Assembly (NCBI GenBank): GCA_902798915.1
Contig: CADBYM010000005.1
Location: 1-64,000, forward strand
From: an uncultured Coriobacteriaceae bacterium
Lineage (GTDB): Bacteria; Actinomycetota; Coriobacteriia; Coriobacteriales; Atopobiaceae
Direction of reading: 5' to 3'
DNA: 64,000 nt
Under the pieces are notes generated by a model. The model ran no database searches. It was not told the origin of the DNA and saw nothing but the letters and a program-made list of their open reading frames with translations. Shown in pieces: positions 1 through 8,900 of the stretch. A program made the position numbers and the translations under genes. Every line of letters begins with the position of its first letter. Within the stretch, counting starts at the first letter, position 1.

Positions 1-42
1 CTTGGCGAGATGCGGCTGTCGGGCGGCGTTCGGGAGGCGTGA
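1..42 (+). CDS. possible C-terminal end of a gene running in from the left
   Basis: Frame 1 is open from the first base and ends in TGA at 40-42, giving 13 residues of GC-rich codons ending GGVREA. The sequence turns distinctly AT-rich right after the stop, as expected at a gene end. Nothing in 13 residues identifies a family, and chance cannot be excluded. Confidence 0.25.
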   Translation, partial: LGEMRLSGGVREA

Positions 43-489
43 GGTTAACGTGCAATAACATAAATGTACAGGGTGACATTTTCGCTCAACGACGACAGTG
101 ATCATTGTACACCTGCTATTTTACTGACTGCCAAACAATCACATCTACATTCAAAGCAAATCGCATTGAGCTGGGGTTTTGTCTCTGATTCGATTATTTA
201 TTGTGCACTTTTGTGATCCGCGGCAGGAGGGATGTACCTCGCGACGAGGCGGAAGCGGCGGCCAGCCGCCCGGAGGACCGACGATGTGACGAAAACATGC
301 AATGTTTGATGCGTTTGAACACGACTACCAGACGACGGGCCTTCCAGACCCCCTCAAGAGGCTATCGGCCTTGGGCACAACATCGCTTCTGGGCGCGATT
401 TTTGCCCGACAGCAGCCAGAATCGTCTTCTTCCGCTCTCTCGTGCGCTATAATTTATCGCACACCCAACACAGACCAAAGGAGCCACCC
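43..489. other. AT-rich leader region without a recognisable gene
   Basis: The stretch is clearly more AT-rich up to about 225 than the genes around it. The short open frames here have poor starts and no family resemblance. A TATAAT box at 448-453 is the only convincing signal, presumably the -10 of the downstream surface-protein gene; no good -35 is visible. Confidence 0.4.
448..453 (+). promoter_or_regulatory. -10 box of the Tat surface-protein gene
   Basis: A perfect TATAAT lies 36 bases upstream of the ATG at 490, followed by an AAAGGAG ribosome site at 477-483. The hexamer 17 bases upstream (TCTTCT) is a poor -35. A start at 442 for the downstream gene would place the codon upstream of this promoter, which argues against that start. 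Confidence 0.45.
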
Positions 490-3400
490 ATGTCCTCAAG
501 TGTTTCCCGGCGCGACTTCTTCAAGATTGCGACGGGCTCCATCATCACCATACCGAACATCGTCGCGGGATCGGTCGCTCTCGTGCCGCAACAAGCCTTG
601 GCGGAAGACTTCTCGACCGAGGAAGAGGCGGGCAGCGAGGAGATGCTCTTTACCAACGAAATCGAGCTCATCCCGCTCAAACTCTCCGAGGTTGCCTTTG
701 TGGTGTGCGACGTATCCGTCGGCGATCCGACCAAGAACCGCGTGGCAGGTGCCCATGTTAAGGTGACCTCCATCGAAACGGGAGAATCCGTCGAGGGCGA
801 CACCGACGAAAACGGCTCCGTGATGTTCGACATCATAAATCTTGCCATCTGCGACGAAGGCCAATCACGCGACGACCTCAAGAAATACCTCTTCATCGGG
901 AGCGTCGAAATCACCCGCGAGGACTATCGCGACTTCCTCACCGGCAAGATGATCGTCGAGGGTCTGCAGACGCACGTCATCCCCACACGCAAGCTAGAGA
1001 AGAACTGGCCGTACCCCGCACGTGTCACCTTTGATGACTGGGACGTGCTCTACACGGACAACACACCCGCCTTCAGCAAAAAGAACGACATCCTCCACCG
1101 CCTTGCCGTCACCGTCAAGAACGTCTCCAGTGACGAGGAGATAACCCTGTCGCTCGCCGAGACGGCCTCTGGCAAGGTGATCCAAACAATGGATGACTTC
1201 CCCTCGGGCAACGAATTCTCGGGAGGCTTCAGTTATCACTTCCTGCAGGAGGGCAACAAAGAGGCCCTGGCCGTAGAGACTGACTACTGCATGCGCCTCA
1301 CGCAAGGCGAGAAGACCTGGCAGTTCCCCATCCGCCTGAAGCCCGTGACGCCCGTCTTCGACGCACCGAAGACCCTCGCGCCACTGAAGCCCCTGAAGCC
1401 ACTTGGAGACCCCAAGGCAGGCAAGGCCTCAGCAAAGCTCTCGAAGCTCATCCCCATCGGCGGTGGTAGCTCACTGAGTTCATGGATTCCGGATTTTGGC
1501 TTCGTCAAGGTAGGAGTCGACCCATGCGGTTCGGCCACCATCGCCGTAACCATTGGCCAGATCGAGTACCCGTGGGGCAAGTCACTTGCCTGGGGCGACG
1601 ACGGTCAAATGTATCAAACCCAACACAGCGGCTCGACTTCCACCACAACAGACCCAACCGGTCACGCAGACGTCGACACCAACCAGGGATGGAAGTCGTT
1701 CCCACGCAAGTCCATCGCCGAGCAGTGGCAGAAGCAGAAGGATGCGTGGAAGAGCGGCATCAACAGCTATCAAACGGCAAGACAACACAAGAACGACCCC
1801 CAATCTCAAGGAGGCAAGATCAACTTCAGCAAGGTGCTCAAGCTCAGTCTGAAGCTCATGGTCTTCGGAGTCGTGTCGTGGGACGTCTTCGATGCCGAAA
1901 CGTGGGATTGGAACGCCCAGCGCAACCCCGGCTTCTCCGGCAACGGTGGCCTCGCGCTCATCGGATCGTGTGACTTCACCTACAGCAACAACTTCCTCGC
2001 GGGTCCGGTACCGGTACTCTTCCAATTTGGCTTCAAGCTAAGCGCCTCCGTCAAAGCGACCGCGGGCCTCAGCGTAGCCGACACCGATCCCAAGCGCGAC
2101 GAGAAGATCAAGGCGGGACTACCCGTCAAGTCGTGGAGCGACATCATGGGCGACCTCGACTACTGGAACTGGGACTTCACCAACACGGGCTTTAGCGTCA
2201 CCTTCACCTTCTCGCCCTGGATCTCGCTCGGCGTGGGCGTCAAGGGTGTCGCTTCGGTATCGATGCGCGGAAGCATCGTGATGACCTACTACATTGGCGT
2301 CTCCCTCCCCAAAAAGCTCCTCGGCAAGGACCGCAGCAATCCGCACATGATCTGGTCCATCTCCGCCGCCATCGACCTCGTCTTTCAACTGTTCTTCTTC
2401 ACGTACAGCATCACCGTCGTGGACCTCAGCAACAAGAACTTCTTCAACAACTGGAACAACCCACAGTGGCAACCCGAAAAGTGGGAGCTCGGTAAGGTCA
2501 AGCTCTATGGCCAGTCGGACGACGAGGCCTTCCTCACCGCAATGGCCGACGAGAACGTCGACGTCTGGGGCGAGGTGACGAACACCTTCAAGGGCGAGCA
2601 GATGGACAGGATGCTCACCAAGATGTCGCCCATCACCGACGACATGATGATGGAGACGGTGGAGGCGGGAACCGGTCTGAACGCCCAGGCGGAGGCGACC
2701 GAGCCTCCCAGACCGGTCGTCACCATCACCTACGTCGAGGAGGCCTCCGTCACCGAGGATGGCTGCGTGATTCCCGCCATGGTGTACACCTTCGAGACGG
2801 AGCAGGAGTACGAAGCGCGCCTGGCAGAGGAGGAACGGGAAGCCAAGGCCAAGGCCAAGGAGCAAGAAGCGAAGAATGGTGTGTCGGTCAATCAGGACGG
2901 CCTCAAGATCACCTCAACTGTGCTGCCGCTTACGGGTGAGTCCGACGCAGATGATGACTCCGTCGATGCCTGGCAAGAAGATGCACCGTCTGCCGACATG
3001 GATGCAGCGTCTGCCGGCATGGATGCAACGTCTGCCGGCCAGCAATCGGAAGACGTCACCGTCGATGATCTTGATGCGCCCGAGGACTCGCTGCCAGAAG
3101 AGCTCGTAGACCAGGACGCAGACATTCAAACGGACGAGATCGACGTCGCAGACACAGACATTCAAACGGACGAAGATGCCGTTGAGGACTCCAACACCTC
3201 CATAGACGAGGCTGCGGTCGAGGAGTCAGACGTACAGAACGACGAGGCCGCCGTCGAAGAGGCAGATGTCGAGCCGACGGACGGGGAAAAGGAAAAGGAG
3301 AAGGACGAGTCCCATTCGGATGAAGACCTCAAAGCCCAGGCAACCAGCGAGGTCGAGAGTCCCTTCGCATACACGCCGCGGGCCTACGAGCAGTATTGGG

Positions 3401-5835
3401 AGTCCCCCATCAGCGGACTCACGGCCATGGCGGACGCAGAGCCCGTCATCGGCATCGGAGACGAGGGCGGCATCATACTCTCGGAGGCGTACGACACTCG
3501 CCTGAATCCCGTCGACAAGCCGGTCTTCGGCAGCCAACGCATGCAGGTCCTCCCGGTTGGATACCGCGACGGGATGATTTCGCTACGCATCGGCGTGGTG
3601 AGCATAAACGGCAAACCGCGCACGCGCGTCATTATCACAAAGATCGCCGGCGGCATGAACGTCGGGTTGACGCGCGTACTTGAATTCGACATCGCGCGTC
3701 CCATCCGGCAGAGCAACGGAAAGTACATAAGCGAGAAGCTCGAGGGATACAACCGCGACGATTTGTATGATTACGAGTGCGCGGCTGTCTCGACCGAGCC
3801 ATTCTACTTGCATGGTCACTACCTCCACCTTGCCGTTCTCTCTGGAAGGCGCGACCTTGGCACGGGAAACAACGCCGATGAGCTGGCATCGTGTGCGACC
3901 GACCTCGTGCTCACCTGGCTCTGGGTCGACATCGCTGCCTTCGCTGTTAACGCGGACTGGGCGAAGACCAAACCGCTCGAAGTGATGCAAAGCTTCAGCT
4001 GGCCAGGAGCCATGGTATTTGGCGAGGACAAGGAGCGGCCGTATCACTCCATCTCCAACCTGCAAATCAACTTTGACGAAGCGCTTGGCAACAACCGACT
4101 TGTACCGTCCTTCACCGACACGGTAATTATCACCTACCTTGATCGCTCGGCAGCAGCCCCAAAGGACGCACTCAGCCATCAGGCGGGCAACGCACGCATT
4201 CGCATGGGCGTGATCTTCTGCGTGTTCCACTCCGCATTGCACTGGCAGACCGAGCGTTACTACGCCGAAGTCTACAGCCCGGCGGCAATCGAGAAGACGA
4301 TGGGTGCCATCGAGGACAGCTCCACCAACGAGTTGCGCTTCTGGGATCGCGTGGACAACGAGTACGTCTTCATGCTTCGCGGATCCGTCCAAAGTCGGTA
4401 TCACGTGATGCAGATCATTCCCGGTGCCCTCGACCCGGCCGAGAAGTACTCTGATACGAGACTCCCCAAGATCAAGGCCATCCGTCTGGCGGGAGCGCAC
4501 GACGGCACCATGTGCTTGCACCACTGGCGCGACGAGAACGGCGCGCAACGCTTCCTCGGCACTCGAGCAGACGGCGCATCGGCCCAAGCCGAAGGCGATC
4601 CAAACGACGGCGGAATCGACCGCGAGCTTTGCCTGGTGAGCTTCACCAATACTGACAGCAATAATGTAGGCATGGAGTTCCAACGTATCGGCCCGAAGGA
4701 CTTCTCCATGTCCTCGTTCGGCGCGTACGGCGACTTCATCTATTGGCCTGGCACCAAGGACGGCGTGGCCGATATGGAGCCGATCGAGAAGGATGGCGGT
4801 ACGAACGTCGAGCTCGAGGATATGCCACCCGTCAGTCGCTCATGGCTCATGGCCTCACGCCTGCGCAATGGCAAGTTCTCCGAGCCCTTCTGCATGGTCG
4901 ACCTCGGGCACGAAATCGACAACGTCGTGAGCTTGCGAGGAACGGATCAGGCACTTGACGTGGTCGTCTGCGGACTCACAGACCGCACGCGCGGCAAGGC
5001 TGACATCTACCGTACGCGTGTTCCCTTCGTTCGCACCATCGCCGCCATAGAAGCCTTTGCAGAGACCACGTACGTGGTACCCGGTCGCAACGCAAACTTC
5101 TTCATCGCACTGCGCAACGACGGCAACACCTTCATCTCCGGCTGCGTCGTGGAGATGTGGAACGAGGGTGCCGTAGTGGGCACGTACCAGCTCGCCTTCA
5201 ACAAGGACACCCTGCAAGAGTCGACCTACAACCCCGCACAAGAGGGCACCGACCAACTGCAAGGGGTCGAACCGGACTATGCGCTCGCGCCCGGCAAGAT
5301 CAGCCTGTACAAGGTGACGATGACGATACCAAGCACATGGCTCGGCGGCACGGACGCCAATGGCAAACGCATCGTAAAGACCGTCAAGTTCCGCGCATGC
5401 AAACCCACAACGGTAGTCGGGAAGGCGGGTTCGCTCGCCGCACAGGCGGAGGGCGCCGTCGAGGAAGGCATCGAGTTCAGCCTGCCCGAGCCCATAGCCA
5501 GTCTCAACCCCATACCCGTTGAGGTATACCACTACGATGAGCTGGCATTCGCCGACGCACCCATGTCGATGGTTACCGAGAACAACAACACGAGCGTCAC
5601 CGCCGATACAGCGAACGCAGGCACCACGAACACCACCACACCAAGTGCGAACGCACCTCAGAACAACGTCGTCCAGAGGTCGACCACAGAGACGACCGCC
5701 GCAAAGAAGGCAAAGCTGGCGAATACCGGCGACAGTGGCACTCTGGGAGTCGGGTCAGCTGCAGCCGCGTTGGCAGGCGCGGCAATCCTTGCCTACGAAC
5801 GACGCCGCGCGGCCAACGAATCCTCCGAGGAGTAG
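490..5835 (+). CDS. giant Tat-exported cell-surface protein with LANTG sortase anchor
   Basis: A 1781-residue surface protein of unknown function. The ATG at 490 follows AAAGGAG at ideal spacing. The N-terminus has a twin-arginine signal, SRRDFFK at residues 6-12, then a hydrophobic stretch and an ALA cleavage site near residue 38. Residues about 80-110 resemble a carboxypeptidase-regulatory/SpaA-like beta sandwich. The middle is rich in Trp and aromatic strands. Residues about 760-970 form an acidic, low-complexity region with repeated DIQTDE and AAVEE units. The C-terminus has LANTG (about 1743-1747), a hydrophobic segment and an RRR tail, i.e. a sortase signal of the LAxTG class used by high-GC Gram-positives. 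Tat export suggests the protein folds or binds a cofactor before secretion. The gene is monocistronic and faces the next giant gene across a terminator. Confidence 0.85.
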   Translation: MSSSVSRRDFFKIATGSIITIPNIVAGSVALVPQQALAEDFSTEEEAGSEEMLFTNEIELIPLKLSEVAFVVCDVSVGDPTKNRVAGAHVKVTSIETGESVEGDTDENGSVMFDIINLAICDEGQSRDDLKKYLFIGSVEITREDYRDFLTGKMIVEGLQTHVIPTRKLEKNWPYPARVTFDDWDVLYTDNTPAFSKKNDILHRLAVTVKNVSSDEEITLSLAETASGKVIQTMDDFPSGNEFSGGFSYHFLQEGNKEALAVETDYCMRLTQGEKTWQFPIRLKPVTPVFDAPKTLAPLKPLKPLGDPKAGKASAKLSKLIPIGGGSSLSSWIPDFGFVKVGVDPCGSATIAVTIGQIEYPWGKSLAWGDDGQMYQTQHSGSTSTTTDPTGHADVDTNQGWKSFPRKSIAEQWQKQKDAWKSGINSYQTARQHKNDPQSQGGKINFSKVLKLSLKLMVFGVVSWDVFDAETWDWNAQRNPGFSGNGGLALIGSCDFTYSNNFLAGPVPVLFQFGFKLSASVKATAGLSVADTDPKRDEKIKAGLPVKSWSDIMGDLDYWNWDFTNTGFSVTFTFSPWISLGVGVKGVASVSMRGSIVMTYYIGVSLPKKLLGKDRSNPHMIWSISAAIDLVFQLFFFTYSITVVDLSNKNFFNNWNNPQWQPEKWELGKVKLYGQSDDEAFLTAMADENVDVWGEVTNTFKGEQMDRMLTKMSPITDDMMMETVEAGTGLNAQAEATEPPRPVVTITYVEEASVTEDGCVIPAMVYTFETEQEYEARLAEEEREAKAKAKEQEAKNGVSVNQDGLKITSTVLPLTGESDADDDSVDAWQEDAPSADMDAASAGMDATSAGQQSEDVTVDDLDAPEDSLPEELVDQDADIQTDEIDVADTDIQTDEDAVEDSNTSIDEAAVEESDVQNDEAAVEEADVEPTDGEKEKEKDESHSDEDLKAQATSEVESPFAYTPRAYEQYWESPISGLTAMADAEPVIGIGDEGGIILSEAYDTRLNPVDKPVFGSQRMQVLPVGYRDGMISLRIGVVSINGKPRTRVIITKIAGGMNVGLTRVLEFDIARPIRQSNGKYISEKLEGYNRDDLYDYECAAVSTEPFYLHGHYLHLAVLSGRRDLGTGNNADELASCATDLVLTWLWVDIAAFAVNADWAKTKPLEVMQSFSWPGAMVFGEDKERPYHSISNLQINFDEALGNNRLVPSFTDTVIITYLDRSAAAPKDALSHQAGNARIRMGVIFCVFHSALHWQTERYYAEVYSPAAIEKTMGAIEDSSTNELRFWDRVDNEYVFMLRGSVQSRYHVMQIIPGALDPAEKYSDTRLPKIKAIRLAGAHDGTMCLHHWRDENGAQRFLGTRADGASAQAEGDPNDGGIDRELCLVSFTNTDSNNVGMEFQRIGPKDFSMSSFGAYGDFIYWPGTKDGVADMEPIEKDGGTNVELEDMPPVSRSWLMASRLRNGKFSEPFCMVDLGHEIDNVVSLRGTDQALDVVVCGLTDRTRGKADIYRTRVPFVRTIAAIEAFAETTYVVPGRNANFFIALRNDGNTFISGCVVEMWNEGAVVGTYQLAFNKDTLQESTYNPAQEGTDQLQGVEPDYALAPGKISLYKVTMTIPSTWLGGTDANGKRIVKTVKFRACKPTTVVGKAGSLAAQAEGAVEEGIEFSLPEPIASLNPIPVEVYHYDELAFADAPMSMVTENNNTSVTADTANAGTTNTTTPSANAPQNNVVQRSTTETTAAKKAKLANTGDSGTLGVGSAAAALAGAAILAYERRRAANESSEE

Positions 5836-5848
5836 AGTTCGATCTTGC

Positions 5849-5880
5849 AAAAAACACGGGCGCCCACTTGGGGCGCCCGT
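5849..5880 (-). terminator. intrinsic terminator of the PI-PLC/InlB-repeat gene
   Basis: A perfect 10-bp stem (ACGGGCGCCC and its complement, 5856-5880) with a 5-base loop is flanked on its left by a run of A. On the minus strand this is a stem followed by a U tract, placed just after the end of the minus-strand gene at 5927. Confidence 0.8.
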
Positions 5881-5886
5881 TCGCTT

Positions 5887-5910
5887 CGGGTGCTCCATGT
5901 GGGGCACCCG
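5887..5910 (+). terminator. second hairpin between the convergent genes
   Basis: CGGGTGC at 5887-5893 pairs with GCACCCG at 5904-5910. It follows the stop of the plus-strand surface gene at 5835 and probably ends its transcription, although the U tract is weak (ATACTCTTT). Confidence 0.5.
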
Positions 5911-5926
5911 ATACTCTTTGGGCCTA

Positions 5927-8900
5927 TCAGGACCTACGACGCGCCTTCCAACCTGAGGCGAACGCTAGGACGGCACCCACAGCAAGGACGAACGGCAAGG
6001 CGAGCGGGGACTCATCGCGCGTCTTGGGCGTCTGCGTCTTCGCGGAAGTGCCGCTCGATGTGACGGTTCTCGATGCCGTGGTCCCATTCCCCGAGCCAGA
6101 GTTCGACGCATCCGAAGCCTTGGATACTCCCTGACCACCATTGCCTTGCCCTTGTTCGCCCGACTCGTCGGTACGTGCTTCGTCCCAACGCGCCCGCAAC
6201 GTCGTGTCGCTCAGGACCAAGGTCTCGTCGAAGTCGAAGAGAAGGTATGCGTCGCCATCCACGAACCACAGCGACTCCTTTGCCTTGGGCATGTCATCGA
6301 AGTCCGAGGATTCGACGTCTTCGGCCACCAGCTCGTACCACCCTGTAAAGACATGCCCTTCATATACGGGATCGTCCGGACGCGTGGCCTTCTCGCCATG
6401 TGGCACCGACTGCGCCGCAACCTCGCTTCCGCCAGCGCTGTCGAACGTGACAGCATAGGGGTTGGTCGAGAAGGAGGCGTACAGGTCGATGTCGGAGTCG
6501 ATGGGCGTGGCGAAGTCGTAGTACTCTTCGCCATCAGCGGATGCGGTCAGGCCGTCCTTGGACTGGGCGATAAGCCAGCCGGCAAAGGTGGAGCCAAAGC
6601 GATAGAGGTCCTCTGGCCGCTCGACGGCCTCCCCACTCATCACGTCCGTCGTGTATTCCTCCAGGATGACGTCACCGACGTGGAATCGCACCTCGCATTC
6701 GTTTCGTACCCACATTGCCCTCAGTGCGAGGTCCTCAAAGACGGGGTCGGCGAAGTTGTAGCCCATCATCACCTGATTGCCGTGCTCGGCATCCACGAGC
6801 GTGATGGATTTGAGCCAAGGATATTGGGCGTAGAGGGCGTCGACGTCTACTCCCGGATCGGTAATGGGCACAAACCAGCCCACAAACGTGTAGCCCTTTC
6901 GCCTTGGCGTCCTGGGACTCGTGGCCTTCCCCAAATACGGCACGTTCTGGAACGCCACCTTGGTGCCGCCGTTGGAATCGTAGGTCACCCTGCAGAAGGT
7001 AGTCTCTCTCTTCCATCGGGCTCGGAGGGTGAGGTCGCTCGTCACTGGGGTGGCAAAGTCATACTGCTTTCCGCCAAGCAGCCATCCCTTGAAGGCGTAA
7101 TTCGCCCTTACGGGATCTTGGGGTCGCGTTGCATTCTGGCCATGGGATATGGTCTGCGCCGCGACCGGCGTGCCATCCCCCGTGTCGAAGGTCACCGCAT
7201 GCTGCATGACTTCCCAGCGAGCACGGAGCGTAACGTCACCCTCAACACGCCAGGAGAAGTCATAGGCCGCAAGCACATCGTTGCTGTCACGCCAGACGCA
7301 CTCCGCGACCTCCGGATTGCGCAGTTCATCATCCGTGATGAAGCCCTGCGGCAGCAGCATGTACCAACCCTGGAAGATATGCCCCTCAAAGGTCGGATCG
7401 ACCGGCTCCGCGAGCAGCTCTCCGCTCTCGACCGAAGCCGTCGTGTCCTCCGTGCCGTTACCCTGCTGGAAGGTGACGGTATGGGTTGGTGGCCGCTCGC
7501 TCCACTTGGCAACGAGCAGATAATCCCGCTCGATTGGTGTCGTAAAGTCGAAGGGCACGTCGAGGAGGGTGCCCTCGCCGTTCTGCTCATACCAGCCCAC
7601 GAACAAGTAACCCTCACGGAAGGGCTCGACGGGAACTGCGGCAACCTGCCCCTTGTCCACGACTTGATGATCGTGGAGCAGGGCGTCTCCCTTGAGGTCG
7701 TCAAAGAAGGCAACGCCATAGTAAGCCGGAATCCACTGGGCGGTGAGGGTAATATCAGCCGTAACCGCATTGCCGAGGAAGTCATAGAGCGTGTCGTCGC
7801 CCACATTCCAGCCCTCAAAGAAGAATCCGTCACGCACCGGATCCGTTGGCTCGGCCGCAAAGTGACCGTACTCAACGGCTTGCGTCTCGACGGCACTGCC
7901 GCCCGCAGAGTCGAACGTAACCACGTAGGTCTCGGGCGTCCACTTTGCATAGAGCCTGATGTCAGCCGTAACGGGCGAGTCGAAGGACCACGCATCGCCG
8001 ACCACGCCACCGTCCTCGCTCTCGCCCTGATACCAGCCGCCAAACACGTAGTGTTCCTTCGTCGGGGCCGTGGGCTCAGTCGCTTTCTCCCCATCCACAA
8101 TGCTCTGCGACTCAGGAGCCGGCGCGCCACCATTCGCATCGAAGGTTACGAGGTGCAGGCTCGTCCAGTGCGCATAGAGCCTCAGGGACCCCGTAACGGG
8201 AGTCGTGAAGTCGAAGGGATGGCTCGCGTCCGCGCCACCCTCCGACGGATGCACGTACCAACCAAGGAAGACGGCCGATTCCATCGTCGGATCTGCGGGC
8301 TCCATCACCGTCTGCCCGTGCGAGATCTGCTGAGAAGCGACGTCGGTGCCGCCCTGGGAGTCAAACGACACCTCGTAGGTGTTGGCATTCCACTTGGCAT
8401 GGAGCGTCATGTTCCCCTTGACGGTATTCGTGGCGAAGTCCCACTGCTCCGTGTCGCAGTCCGCCGTAGGATACCAGCCTCCGAAGGAGAATCCTTCCTT
8501 CGCGGGGTCGTCCGGCCGCACGACCGTGCTCCCCGACGCGACGGTCTGCGCATCAGGTACCGGTGCGCCTCCGTTCGCCTCAAAGACGACGGTGTAAAGA
8601 TCGGGCGTCTTGTCAATCAGCTTGGCATAGAGGCGCAGCTCGTCAGTGACGGGTTTGCTGAAGTCATAGGGAACGGCGCATTCACCCGTGGTGAACCAAC
8701 CGCAGAAGAGCTTCTCTCCCACCTCGGCGCTCGGGTCGTTCTTTGGTGCCCTACTGCCATACGGAACGTTCTCGGTCTTCCGTTCGGCATCGCCCACAAG
8801 GTAATGAACGACGCGATTCAGCGGGGTCCACTTGGCGTAGAGCGCAATGTCGCTCGTGACGGGCGTATCGAAGCCATAGGCCGTATCGGTCCCTTCTACG

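Noticed and set aside
201..766. short plus-strand frames before the Tat gene
   Set aside because: No ribosome site, Arg/Ser-rich shadow text, and one overlaps the Tat gene in another frame.
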